Source: Blepharisma stoltei (Eukaryota; Ciliophora; Heterotrichea; Heterotrichida; Blepharismidae). From it: DNA of 64,000 nt. The translations under genes were made by a program, and so were the position numbers. Location: contig CAJZBQ010000001.1 in the NCBI GenBank assembly GCA_914767885.1, forward strand, positions 62,001-126,000, written 5' to 3'. Numbering within the stretch: the first letter of the stretch is position 1; each line of letters opens with the position of its first letter. Positions 21,635-33,485 of the stretch are shown here, piece after piece. Below the pieces are notes generated by a model. The model saw only the letters and a list, made by a program, of their open reading frames with translations, had not been told where the DNA came from and did no database searches.

Positions 21635-24600
21635 ATGAAAATCAATTTACTAATCCTATCATTTATCCAGCTCATTCATTGCCAGCTACTTGTGGATATA
21701 TTTTATAGCGTTTCAACAGATCTGGAATATAAGAATTCGATAACTTATTCTTTATTAGAAAATTTTTCGGACCAATTTGATATAAAAGAAATTTTAGTAA
21801 CACCTGCATGAGGCATCTTAAATTCCGGGCAAAATCCCAATATTATTATAGATATAACTTCGAGTGCTTCCTTATCAGAACTACTCAAAGAATATGCTTC
21901 AAATAATCAAATAATTCTTGTATCACCTGAGCTTCCAAACTCGTTCAATTATTGGCAATTTTTCACTCATTCTTCGTTAAATAGCCATATAAAAGCTATC
22001 AGCAGTCTGATTTCGTTCCTAAACTGGGAGAATTTTATAATAATTTCAAATAAAGAATACCAAATTTTGGATGATTATTTCTTAACAGAATTTTCAATTA
22101 AAAAAGTTAGCACCTTTTATTTCCCAAATATTGAAAATCAGGATTTAGCTGATTTATTTATAGGGAAAGAAATCAAACCTACAGGAAACAGAAATATAAT
22201 AATTTTAAATCAAGGGAAAGTCGCTGAAAATCTATTAAAAAGTCTCAAACAGAAAAATATTTTAACGAGTGGCTGCGGGATTATTTTAAGCAGCCAAGGT
22301 ATTTGAAATTTGAATGAAAATGGAATATTAAGTTACATAGAATCAGGCATAGAAAATGCTACCAATAAATTCAACTATGAAGCGCTTGCAATAGTAAAAT
22401 TTTTAAATTTAGTCTTAAAATTTCCAGGCAATTATGATCCATTTGCTTTAAGGGAATTTTTAGAAATAAACACTGCGGATCATTATGCAGTAGCGAATTT
22501 CACTGTAATAAATATTCAAAATGAACAAAAAGTAAAAGTAGGCGAAATTACTGAAGGAATTTTGAATTTTTCAAGTAATCTGACTTTCCCCGGAAATTCA
22601 TTGACAATTCCAAACTCTCCGTATACTAATGTCTCAATCTGGATGGGAGATGGCCTAACTAACCCTTTAGGATACCCAGACAGTCCTTATCAAGCTGTAA
22701 AAAACGGAGCGAAGTTCGGTCTTATTTATGCTGAGAGGACTCATTTGCTTGATGGTTTCGAAATTTTAGTGATTCATACAAACTGCGGAGCCGAAATTTA
22801 TGACCCGACATATTCATTAAATTGCTTTGCAAAACTAAAAAGCACCCCAGGCGTTGGATTTTTGACATCAACATATCCCTTAATAATTATCGGAAACCTT
22901 ATGACGCTGAAATATTTGAATATTTCATTGCCTTTGATATCTGAATATTCCCCGCTTGGCATTTTAGGAGAGAAAGAAATGTTTCCAGATTTCCTCAGGA
23001 TGGCTGGAAACGATTATTACCATTGTAACGTTCTAGTCGATCTCATCCTCATTTTTGGATGGAAAAATGTGCTTGTATTTAGCGAAAATTCTACTTCTAG
23101 CCTACTTACTCATCAATATGTAGTAAATAAACTGGAGGCTGCGAATATAAACATTGTGAATTCACCAGAAGATCGACTGGTCATGGAAAATTATAATCAC
23201 ACCCATTTTAATACATACAAAAACTGAATGATAAGGATGAAAGATCTGAAAGTTAGGCCTTGCATAATAAATTTTGCACCTCCGTCAGAATTTTATATTA
23301 TGGAAGATCTCTATGAGGCTGGTTTCAGAAGAGGAGACATCGTCATTTTAGTTCCTAATAGAGTGGCTTTTGCATTTATTACTGAGCCTGATCCTGTTCA
23401 GTTAGCAAAAATGTCAGAAGTTCTTTATGGAGGGATAATTATAAGTGAAGCAGAATGGCTTGGGGATTATGGAAAAACCATTTTATCTGAAATGAAAAAG
23501 GTTTACCCTACTAAAAACTCAGATTTTAGGTGTTTCTCCTTTGATGGTGCTACGTTGCTTTTATATGGAATAAAATTTACTATTGATAGAGGTGGGAATG
23601 TTGAAAATTCTACATTAATAAACAGTAATTTAAGGCAGCAAAAATTTTTAGGCTGCTCCGGTACCATTTCAATTGATCCAGACTCAAATGATAGATCCTC
23701 AGCAACTATTGGGATATACAATATGAGATATGACAGTGAAGATGGCCTTTTATATGAATATATTGTAGGAAGATACGACCCTGGAAGCCAACAATTATTC
23801 GCTTTTTATGAAGATATGAATTGGTATGACAATACCACAAATACACCTACAGATAAAATTATTAATGAAAATGGGTGCCCGTTTGAAGATAGCGAGGTCG
23901 AGTATTCGGCAAATGGCGCTGGCATCCTTTATGGGATTTCATTTAGCATATTTGTGACTACTATGATTGTGACATTTTATATATGAAGAAAATGGTGGAT
24001 CGTTGATATAAAAGAAATGACTGAAAAAAAAATTATGCTATAAAGGGCTTAATTTTGTTAAATTTATTTACTTTTATTTATAAATAATACACAGTTATAT
24101 CAGATTTAAAGGCAAATATCAAGGTAATATGGTTTAATTCAATTCGAAGATTATATAGCGATGCTTATGATTTTTATTGATTTTTTGCAGCTTTTATCAG
24201 TTGGACCTGATATAAAAAAGTATGATTCTTTTTCTGATATTTTTTCGCACTATGCCTCAATAAATCTTGGCTGACTTACTAAAGGCAAAAATCTATGAGT
24301 TTTTGCATATGTTTCTATGGGAACTGTTATCATTTGGATCTTTTTCTGCGCAAAGCATATTTTCAAGTTTGGGGAAAAATCAAATAACGTAATATGGGAA
24401 TATAGCAGAATTTTATCCAAAATGTCATTACCGATTATAGGAAATATGCTATTTTTGCCTATAGTTTCAATTTTTTTAAATGTAATTCAATGTGATCAAC
24501 AAATAGGGCCAGAAATAAGCCAAACTTTTGTAAGAAACGACTGCTCAACGTTTTGTTGGCATGATTCTCATATAATATGGGCAACTCTTTCCATGATTTG

Positions 24601-27188
24601 TTTGATTTTTTATCTCCCTCTAGCAATTTATTTTCGGCCTTTTTGGGATATTTCTCATGAATATATAAATATAAAAACTCGGCCGCTATTTTTGATGCTG
24701 AAAAGTGTATTTCAAGTGAGTGTAATAGTTCTTACTCCCCCCCCTCCGTGAGTGAACAAAAAAATTTTGTTCACTCACGGAGGGGGGTTAATTTTTTTTA
24801 AAAAAATTTATATTTAAATTTTATAAAAATATTTTTTTTCGAAATTTAAAAAAATCTCACTTCTATAAAAATTGGAAAGCAAATATTAATTTAATTTATA
24901 AAATTTATAGCAATTCGTTTAAAATTAAACAGAATTAGCTAGAGATTTCATTATACTAATTATCACTTATATATCAAAAATTTTTTCCATAAAAAAATTT
25001 TCTATTAAAAGAAATTTTGTTCACTCACGGAGGGTGGGTTTTTGGGCAAAAAATGGCGATTTTTCTGATGGTTTTGTTCACTCACGGAGGGGGGGAGTTA
25101 ACAAAACAGTGAAAACTTTTAGTCAATCATTGCATGGACTTTTATACAATATTTTATTAATTCCCCTCAGTTTAAATAGGAACTAAAAATTGTTAAACTT
25201 TTGATTTTGGATAATAAGGCCTTTAGAATTGAATAAAATTATAGTTTTATAGGTGGTTAAATAATAGAAAATTTGATAATTTAAGAGGAGCCCTGAAGGA
25301 TGGGTTTGCACCTTTATAGGTGAAAATATTAATAAATAGCTTTAATATCAGTTTAGAATCGATAATTTTAATAGATTTATTTTATGAAAAATATGTGTGT
25401 GTCATTTTTATGAAAATTTCATATAAAATTGATGCAACACTTCTCTTTTTTTCTGTCAAAAAATCAATAGATTTCAATAAAAATTTTGAAACCCTAAAAA
25501 GTAAAATTTCATTCTCATATCAATTTTTCCGAGTCTTGATGAGATGTATTTTGCGGCTGCATGCTTATTCATCACCTACTTGCGCATCCAAGGTCATAAT
25601 GAATTTGGCAAATACTCACAGGATCCACACTTTCTTCAATCAAGACTCTTTTAGTTCCAAAAACTACATCTCCACACATCTTCCAAGCATGCTCCACATA
25701 AACTGTACATTGCCCAGAACGGTGATATCTTTTTTCTTTGAAACACCATTTTGTATGCATAAAGATTATAATTTTTTTTAAAAAAAGCAATTTCTCTTTA
25801 GTTAGAATAGGTTTTTGGTTCCAATTAAGAAGTAGTAAGTTAGTTAGTTATTAAGACTTATCAAGAAGCTCGCTGTAATTCTTGATGGCTATCTCCACTC
25901 ATAAACGCTCTCTTTGCCTGCTCACTAGTGCGGACACGACCTTGCAAAGATTGCTCCTGCCTACGAGGGAGTGCAATCACACCCTGGTAGTTGAGTAAAT
26001 TTTGCTGGGAAATCCCTTTCAAACTTCTGGACCCATCTCCCACTAAGGCAAAAGCATGGTATTGGAGTAAAGCATGCAATCGGCCAACCTGACATTGCTC
26101 TTCACCAATCCAAGAAAAACCTAGCCGGATACACATTCCAAAAGCTATCCTCCTTCCTGAATGTCCCTGCTAACCCTGTGGGATGGCAACTACAGAGTTA
26201 AGAGGGTATGTTGGATCACTATGCCATTTAATGCATATTAAAGAATTAGTAAGCGTTTTTCTATATATCTGCTATAAAAAAGAAGGGGTGAGGTTAAGTA
26301 AAGTACACATCTTTTCCAACTCCCTCCCAAAGCCAATAAAATGACTGGAATTTTCAAAAAAATTTGGTATGAAAAAATAAAAGTTCTGTTGCATTTCCCA
26401 AGCAGGAGGATAGAAAATGCAAAGAGTGTTTTAAAACGGCAAAAACTGAGGAAAAAGCACATATAAAAATACTATATTCTATATAGACTAAGCAAATTTA
26501 AGCAGAGAAAGCTCAAGATAGGATTAAATATATGACCCTGTTTGGAAAAATTCAAAAGTATCATTTGTACTTTTCATACCAACAAACAATTTTTGAAAAT
26601 TTCAGTCATTTTGATAGGCTTTGGGAGGGGTTGAGAAAGTACAGTGTGCTTTATTTAACCTGAACCGGAAAGAAGCCTTATAATGACAGTCGCATGAACC
26701 TTTGGCAAATTATTTCTTATTTTGCAATTTTATGAAGTGTTACTCTTTCTTCTTTATATTGGTTATTACCTGAAAAATCAGCTAAAATCTGACTATTATC
26801 ACAATTTATTGGCTGAATCTTTTTGATTGCTATTGGGCTTTATCTACAGAAAAAATATTGCCCGACTATGCTTTTCAATGAGACAGGTGTACAAATTGGC
26901 AAATTCTTTAAATTTTCATTAGGAAGCTCAATTCCAGCAGCTGAAATTAATAAAGACATCAAAGAAGCAGGCCTTAAATACAAACTTCATTCTAGCAATT
27001 CACATCTGTATGGGAAAATTTCAGATTCTACTAGACACGTGATTTATAATAAGAAGGAAAGTAAGATTAAAATTGATAATCACTCAGATTCATCAAGGAG
27101 CCCCATGCCAAATGACTGTGTATTTTTGATAACATTTCCTAGGTGAAAATTTGTTTGACAATGAGGCATTTGACTAAAAAACTCTTAA
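21635..27188 (+). CDS. Tandem Venus-flytrap, multi-helix receptor-like protein
   Basis: ATG 21635 opens with signal peptide MKINLLILSFIQLIHCQ. Residues about 18-330 are lobe pair 1 (IIIDITSSASLSELLKEYA, YWQFFTHSS, FLNWENFIIIS, FTVINIQNEQKVKVGEI). About 345-755 are lobe pair 2 (HTNCGAEIYDP, FPDFLRMAGNDYY, FGWKNVLVFSEN, LYEAGFRRGDIVIL, AEWLGDYG, GCSGTISID, ENGCPF). TM1 begins at ILYGISFSIFVTTMIV, with seven to eight more helices and the motifs CDQQIGPE, NDCSTFCWH, YINIKTRP, NKTVK and KKPYNDSRMNLW. Three IESs interrupt it. The FPDFLRMAG...FGWKNVLV segment is the family-typical hinge and strand region of ANF-receptor/mGluR-type domains. One oddity: the A-run at 24023-24031 has nine A where the paralogue has eight, shifting the frame at the first IES. 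TGA-as-Trp reading carries the C-terminus on to TAA 27186-27188, some 14 residues past the usual end. Confidence 0.85.
24036..24136. other. IES (101 bp), homologous to one in the neighbouring paralogue
   Basis: TA at 24034 and 24135, between EKK and IQFEDY just after TM1. The gene at 27.6-33.0 kb has a 73-bp IES at the same codon with the same beginning (TATGCTA.A.AG), a shared ATTTAC and the same ATCAAGGTAA near the end. The insert therefore predates the duplication. The copy at 58.6 kb lacks it. Confidence 0.8.
24735..25100. mobile_element. MITE, family 1, in exon
   Basis: 366 bp, TA at 24733 and 25099. Its removal restores gtt-ctT-Aac-aaa (VLNKTV), exactly the sequence of the empty site in the gene at 27.6-33.0 kb. 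Full four-motif layout. The paralogue at 58.6 kb has a family-1 element in the opposite orientation one nucleotide away. Confidence 0.92.
25175..26657. other. Large composite IES (1,483 bp)
   Basis: TA at 25173 and 26656. Removal joins NILLIPLSL to TWTGKKPYNDSR, with the same number of residues as the paralogue stretch. The left part is AT-rich. The middle (about 25,860-26,240) is GC-richer, preceded by an AAGTTAGTTAGTTA repeat like the tails of retroposon inserts elsewhere. The last 370 bp are a MITE (see 26291). Open frames of 153 aa (+) and 91 aa (-) match nothing I recognise and are probably chance. Confidence 0.75.
26291..26657. mobile_element. MITE with about 90-bp imperfect terminal inverted repeats
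   Basis: Left arm starts GGTTAAGTAAAGTACACATC and contains CTCCCTCCCAAAGCC. The right arm is its inverse (GGGAGGGGTTGAGAAAGTAC...GCTTTATTTAACC). Both arms continue through AAAATGACTG-AATTTTCAAAAA and TTGGTATGAAAA. The right terminus coincides with the IES boundary. Confidence 0.7.
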
Positions 27189-27641
27189 ATTTTGCCAAAT
27201 GATACACTATTTAAAAATTTTCGATTAATGATTAAAAGTACTTGATGCCGGGCCTGCACCTCATCAAGGTGTGTGTTTATGAGTGATACAACACATCGGC
27301 CTAATGTTGAGCATATGCCAGAAACTATCAGATGGATTAATCTTAAGATTGAAGACTTAGAAGGTTAATAAATTTAGTACGTAAATTAATCAATTTTTTA
27401 GAAATTTATTTTAATTAATTTTTAGTAGATTACTTAAATTCTATAAAATAGAGCAAAATATGTCATTCTTGAACAGTTTAGCAACTTTTGAACGAGAAAA
27501 ATTTTTCAGACACTTCAATTCATTTAAAAAGTATTTATGATGCATAAGTAATATTTTTTACTAAAAAATTTAATTAGCAAAATAAATTTTGCCTAATATT
27601 TAAAATTTCTTAATTATTATAAACAAATTATCTTAAAATAT
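27189..27641. other. Intergenic region between convergent genes
   Basis: About 450 bp between the stop codons of two tail-to-tail receptor genes. AT-rich, no hairpin or coding segment identified. Confidence 0.5.
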
Positions 27642-30600
27642 TTAGTCAGCAGCTTTAAATCGATTTGTGGTATCAATTATAGGTGCAATCTTTGAGGAAC
27701 CTGAATTGCTATCAAATATAAGCTGACATTCCTTATTATGAGCACCGTATTTAGTAGAACTTGAAATTTTCTCATATATATAGTTATTACTACAATGCGA
27801 TTTATATTTTATTCCTACTTCTTTGATATCTTTATTAATTTCAGATGCTGGGATCGAGCTTCCTAGCATAAATTTAATAAATTTTACAATTTCTACACCT
27901 TGCTGATTGAATAGCATACTTGGACAATATACCCCGATCCCTGTTTTGGATTAGGATTGACTGAAATTGGGAGGTGCCAGATGGGGAGTAGACGAGCCAA
28001 GGCTGCTGGCAAAGCCAACTCCCCAGATGTCAAAATCTCCAATAATAAGAGGATTTGTCATCTGGGGAGTTTAACACTGTCAACAAATGCTGGCTCGTCT
28101 GATGCCCTCTTGCTTCATTCAAGCATGATCCAAAGTAGCGACCGGGCTATATTTACTCTGTAGGTATAGCCCAATAGCAATTAATAAAATTCAGCCAATA
28201 ACTTGTGGAAGTAGTCAAAGATTTGCTAATTTTGTATGTAAAAGATAATATAATGAAGAAATAGAAACACTCCATAAAATGGCGAAATAAGAAATAATTT
28301 GCCAAAGGTTCATGCGACTGTCGTTATATGGTTTTTTTTTGTAGCAGATATATATAAAAATAATTACTCCCATAATAAGATAATCTATAACTTTATAAAC
28401 GAATTTTCTATAACTAATGAACAAATTATTATAATTTTTTATGTCCAAGAATTAAAAAATCGTAGTTTTCTAATTAAATATTTATCTTATTTTAAAATAT
28501 GTATTAAGAAATTTATTATTTAAAAAATAGCTTTTTACTAATTAAGATTAGTAATTAAATAGAGGAGAATTAATAAAATATTGTATAAAAGTCCATGCAA
28601 TGATTGGCTAAAAGTTTTCACTGTTTTGTTAAGAACGATTACACTCACCTGGAATACACTTTTCAGCATCAAAAATAGTGGCAGAGTTTTTATATTTATA
28701 TTTTCATTAGAAAGACCCCAAAAAGGCTTAAAATAAATAGCTAGAGGGATATAAAAGACTAAGCAAAGCCCAGAAAGAATTGCCAATATGCTATGAGAGC
28801 CATGCCAACAAAATGTCGAACAGTCATTTCTTACAAAGCTTTGTCTCGGTTCTGGCCCTATTTGTTGGTCACACTGAGTTACATTTAAAAAAACTGAAAT
28901 CATAGGCAAAAAAAGGATATTCCCTACTATTGGCAAAGACGCTTTAAATAAAACTTTACTAAATTCACATAAAATGTTATTTGAAGTAAAAAAAATTAAA
29001 TATGCATTTTTCGGTTTGAATTTACCTTTCCATAGAATAAATCTCTTGGGGTTCTAATATAATGCTTTGCATTAATTTCTTAAAGGCTTTGACTGGCCAA
29101 AAAGGGATTTTATACGCGATAATCATGAAATTTAACGTGAATCTTCTTTTGGCTCGCCAGAGCCATTAAGAAATAAGCAGCAGATGATAATAATATTGTA
29201 TAATTAAATAAAATTAGTTATTTGAGCTTTCCCCAAACTTAAAAATGTGTTTTAAACAAAAAATAGCTCATATAAAAACAATTACTATTGAGCAATACAC
29301 AAGAAATCACATATTATTACCTTTCCAATCAAAATCTACTGACGCATAATGTGAAAAGATATTGAAATAAGTCTCATATATATCAGGTCCAGCTGACAAA
29401 AGCTGCAAAAAATCAATAAAAATCATAATTATTGCTATATAATCGTCGAATTGAATTATATTATATTAATCTGTATTTACCTTGATAACCAATGTAAATA
29501 ATTTTATTTATAATTTTAACTCTCTAGCATAATTTTTTTTCAATCATTATTTCTATATCAATCAGCCATCATTTTCTCCATATATAAAAAGTCTCAATCA
29601 TAGTAGCTATCACAATGCTAACTCCCCCCCCCTCGAAGTTCGACCAAGATTTTTTTGGTCGAACTTCGAGGGGGGTTAAGAAAAATTATTTTAAAAAAAA
29701 TTATATAGAATTTTTTTTATATAATTTAGTATTTAAAAAAAAAAAATTTATCATATTCTTCTGTATGGTTGAGAGGGTGTAAGGGTTAGAAAAAATAGTG
29801 CAAGATGGTTTTGTAACGCTTTTTTAGAACTTGAATACAAAAATCGCAAGCTCATCCCCACATAGTTTAAAATTTTGAAAAAATTGCTTATTTTTCCTAG
29901 TAAATTTATATAGGTCTTGGTCGAACTTTGAGGGGGGTTAATTTTCAAAAAAAATAGGAATTTTCCCTATATCTTGGTCGAACTTCGAGGGGGGGGGGAG
30001 TAAACGAAATCCCATATAAGATACCAGTGCCATTTGGTGAATATTCAGCTTCATCTTTATCAAATGGACAGTCATTCTCATTGATAATCACATCAGTTGG
30101 TATATTCGTTGTATTATCATATCAATTAAAGTGATTGAATTACTATATTGTTTGAAATCGGCAAAAGATGTCTGCTCTTCAAGCTCATCAGCACTGCTGA
30201 GGCTGAAACCGATTGCCTCCCTTAGACTCTGTCATACCTAACTTACTTTCGGGGCGCCTAGTCGCTAATCCCCCCTCTTTAATGTAAAAAAAAAACTGTT
30301 CCAATTTTTCGTGAGGATAGCAAAGAATTGGAGCCTGGAGAAATTCCAGATTTCACACTGAGCGTTTGATGTCTTCAGGGTCCCTAATTTGAGTAAAAAT
30401 GGAACCCAATCTCGGGACGCTCTTTCCAATTCTATGCCCAGAAGGAAAAATCCCATGTTTCACTTATTATGCCCTTGGCACGAGAAAAACCTCTGCCCGA
30501 GTATATTAAGGATATCAGAGCTGTTTATTGTTTGGCTCTTCCACTGGGCATTCCCTGAGGTGTTGAGGAAATTGCGTCAAGATGTTGGGTGGTCTCCTTC

Positions 30601-33039
30601 GCCATATTATCATACCAATTAAAACCTTCATAAAATGCTATTAATTGTTGGCTTCCTGGGTCGTATCTTCCTACAATATATTCATGCAAAACGCCATCTC
30701 CATTATATCTCAGATTATATATCCCAATTGTCTGCACACTTCTATCATTAGAATCTTGCCCAATAGAAACCGTCCCTGAGCAGCCTAAAAATTTTTGCTG
30801 CCTTAAATTACTGTTCATTAAGACCGTGTCTTTACAAGACGACTATTTCACAATTATTATTATTATTTTTGTGCTATTATTTTTGCCTAGATTTTTCTTT
30901 AAATATTTTTGGCCATTTGCTTAGAAATGATTTCATATTGGCTATTTCAAGGTGATTTTCAATCAATTTTAGTTTATTGTTTTTGACAGATAAAAATCTT
31001 GGCATAAAAAACTAGGCCAAAAAAATAGTCGTTATGAAATAGGCCTCGCATGAAGGAACCCATTAAGACAGGATCTTCTACATTTTCTCCTTTTTCAATG
31101 GTATATTTAATCCCATACAAAAGTAATTGTGCTGCATCAAATTAAAGCACTTAAATTCTGGCACATTAGTTGGATAGACCTTTATTAAATCCGAATAAAC
31201 TGCTTTACCGTAATCTCCAAGCCATTCGGCTTCACTTATAATTACTCCTCCATATAGCATTTCTGAAAGTTTTGCTATTTGCTTTTCAGGTTGATATATA
31301 AAGGCAAAAGCAATTCTATTGGGGATGAAAAATACTATATCCCCTCTTCTAAACCCAGCATCATACAAATCCTCAATTAAATAAAACTCTCCTGGAGGTG
31401 CAAAATTTATGATGCAAGGCCTTACCATTAGATTTTTCATTTTTATCATTCAGTCTTTATATTTATGATAATTTTCATGGCTATAGCCTTCCATAACAAT
31501 CCTGTCGTCTTGGGAGTTGGCAATATTTATATTTGAGGATTCTAATTTTTCTACAATATACTGGTGAGTGAGTAAAGCAGCTGTTGAGTTTTCACTAATT
31601 AGCAGCACATTTTTCCACCCAAAAATAAGCATGAGATCGGCCAGCACGTTAACATGGTAATAGTCATTTCCAGCCATCCTCATTAGGCTTGGAAAAAGCT
31701 CTTTATCTCCTAGAAAACCAGTTGGAGAAAACTCAGTTATCGAAGGGATTGAAATATTTAAATATTGCATTGAATTAAGGTTTCCAATGATCACTAATGG
31801 ATATAATGATGTCAAATATCCAACGCCAGGTGTGCTTTTTAGCTTTGAATAGCAATTTATTGAAAATGTAGGATCATAGACGTCTGCCCCACAGTCTGTA
31901 TGAATCACAGAAATTTCAAAACCTTCGAGGAAATGATTGCTCTTAGCCAAATCAAGAGCGAATTTTGCTCCAATTTTACTAGTAGTATAAGAGCTGTCTG
32001 GAAATCCAGGGTTCGTAACGCCATCTGCCATTCAGATTGGGATATTTGTATGAGGAGAGTTTGGGATTATCAATGAATTTCCTGGAAAAGTCAAATTATT
32101 AGATAAATATAAAATTCCTTTAGAGACTTCTCCTACTTCTATTTTTTGCTCATTTTGAATATTTATTATAGTGAAATTCGCAGCTGCATGATGATTAACT
32201 GTATTTATTTCTAAAAATTCCCTTAAAACCAAATTATCATAATTGCCAGAGTATTTTAGCACATGATTTAAAAATCTTATAAAAGCGAGACTTTCGTAAT
32301 TATAGTAGTCGTCCGCATTTTCTAACCCTGATTCTATATAAGTAATGGCTCCATTTCCATATAACCCTCATGAGCCTTCATTTCCTACAACAACTCCAGT
32401 TCCATTAATAAGCAAATTGTATTTTTCTAAACTTTTCAATAACATTTTTGAGCTTTCCCCATGATTTAATATGACAATATTTCTTATCCCACTTGCTTTA
32501 ACTACTTTTCTTATAAATAAATCTGAATTACTTTTAGAATTGGTGTTTGAAAAATAGAACCAGCGGTAATCCCTATCATACAAATTATTGAAAATTTCAT
32601 CTTTATCATTGTAAATCTCATCAGAAATTACTATAAAAGTAGTCCAATTTAAATAAGAAATAATGCTTGGCAAAGCTTTAGCTTGATCTTCTCACGAGCT
32701 ATGAGTAAAAAATTCCCATTTTGAATATATCCCGGTCGGCTTATTAATTTCAGCTATGATCGACTGATTCTCCTCAGAAAATTCTTTTAATGATTTTGAT
32801 AATGATGTGCTAAAAGTAATGTCTAAAATTATATCTGGGCTGTTCATAAGCTTTTCAATATCCCAAATGCTCTCAATTAAAACTAAATTAAACGAGAATT
32901 GGTTTGGAAATTTTTTTTGAAGTAAAACTGCTAAATTTGAGGTCAAATTTGAATTTGTGAAAGAGCTAAAGCATATATCGACAGTTAGTTGAGATACTGT
33001 GAGAGCAATTAAGCAAAATACAAGATTTATAGCCCGCAT
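27642..33039 (-). CDS. Tandem Venus-flytrap, multi-helix receptor-like protein
   Basis: ATG 33039 (MRAINLVFCLIALTVSQLTVD, signal peptide) to TAA 27642-27644. Seven IESs; removing them leaves 3,533 nt. Lobe 1: IILDITFSTSLSKSLKEF, SKWEFFTHSSW, YLNWTTFIVISDE. Lobe 2: IHTDCGADVYDP, FPSLMRMAGNDYY, FGWKNVLLISEN, LYDAGFRRGDIV, AEWLGDYGK, GCSGTVSIGQ, ENDCPF. The helices and C-terminus match the convergent neighbour at 21.6-27.2 kb (CDQQIGPE, NDCSTFCWHGS, NKTVKTFSQSLHGLLYNILL, KKPYNDSRMNLWQII), so the two are sister copies in inverted arrangement. One apparent one-base deletion lies near 31,142 (KCF-xFDAAQLLLYG). Whether this is real or a sequencing error cannot be told here. Receptor role is inferred from architecture. 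Confidence 0.82.
27930..28151. mobile_element. TATA-ended palindromic IES (222 bp)
   Basis: Ends are TATACCCCGATCCCTGTTTTGGA and the inverse of TCCAAAGTAGCGACCGGGCTATA, an imperfect 23-bp inverted repeat. A central hairpin is built from ACTCCCCAGATG and CATCTGGGGAGT. The outermost TA pair (27928, 28150) must be used to give LQSKYCPSMLFN. Confidence 0.8.
28353..28561. other. IES (about 209 bp) in a helix
   Basis: Lies between LLYNILLILL and ICYKKKPYNDSR. Several TAs in the flanks allow excision at slightly different places. The pair at 28351 and 28560 keeps the frame. The neighbour gene has its 1,483-bp IES within a few codons of this point. Confidence 0.6.
28980..29220. other. IES (241 bp) flanked by 9-bp direct repeats
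   Basis: TA at 28978 and 29219, each within GTTATTTGA. Removal joins KFGESSNN to ILCEFSKVLFKASLPIVGN, matching the paralogue KFGEKSNNVIWEYSR. The direct repeat could be a target duplication. Confidence 0.75.
29459..29531. other. IES (73 bp), shared position and sequence with 24036-24136
   Basis: TA at 29457 and 29530. Excision gives IEKKLIQFDDY. Begins TATGCTAGAGAG and ends with ATCAAGGTAA nearby, as in the sister gene. Confidence 0.8.
29621..30002. mobile_element. MITE, family 4, in exon
   Basis: 382 bp, TA at 29619 and 30001. Removal gives LYGISFSIVIATM, equal in length to the paralogue LYGISFSIFVTTM. Almost identical to the intergenic copy at 3298-3661 in opposite orientation. Confidence 0.9.
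30114..30606. mobile_element. Retroposon-like insert (493 bp) with 19-bp target duplication
   Basis: GC-richer block between two copies of TATTATCATAYCAATTAAA (30112 and 30605), which differ at one base. The duplication is exon sequence (NWYDN-T). Removal between equivalent TAs restores FNWYDNTTNIPTD. It has no terminal inverted repeat. Open frames of 63-77 aa inside it are unsupported. Confidence 0.78.
30821..31065. other. IES (245 bp) in lobe 2
   Basis: TA at 30819 and 31064, both in TTAAGAC contexts. Removal gives ENVEDPVLMNSNLRQQKFLG, matching the paralogue ENSTLINSNLRQQKFLG. Confidence 0.8.
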
Positions 33040-33485
33040 TTATTTTTTTATATTTACTTGAAAATTTTTGTAGGGAGACGTTTGGTTATAAAATAATATG
33101 TCATAGGGAAAAAAATTCTGATTGAACATCTCCTAGGGACTGAGGCATTACCACTGAAGTCAAATTTTTTTTTTAATTTTAATCTGGCATGCATAACAAA
33201 TAATCTTTTTACTAAAAATTCCCTACCTCGTTATAAAATTTAAATAAATTTTAAGGCTGAATTATAATGATAATTAGAATTAGAATTTTTCAAATGAAGC
33301 GTTAAAGATTAAAATCGCTATTTTTACAGAAAAATCTTAAATTCAAGAAGCGGAAAGCTGAAAGGTTTGATAAATTATTTCACTTCTTCATCTGCTCCAT
33401 ATTTACATCGAATGCTTATATTCCAGCTTTTTGAATTATAAATCGGCCTAGAAAAGCATCAATTTTATATATCTTATATAAAATC
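33040..33485. other. AT-rich intergenic region
   Basis: Upstream of the start at 33039. No motif or coding similarity recognised. Confidence 0.5.

Noticed and set aside
25320-25781. 153-aa open frame in the large IES
   Set aside because: Low-complexity translation with no family similarity, and broken up by TA-rich DNA. No start context or neighbouring evidence.
25861-26136. 91-aa minus-strand open frame, possible reverse-transcriptase tail
   Set aside because: I looked for reverse-transcriptase or zinc-knuckle motifs and found none. Kept only as GC-rich insert sequence.
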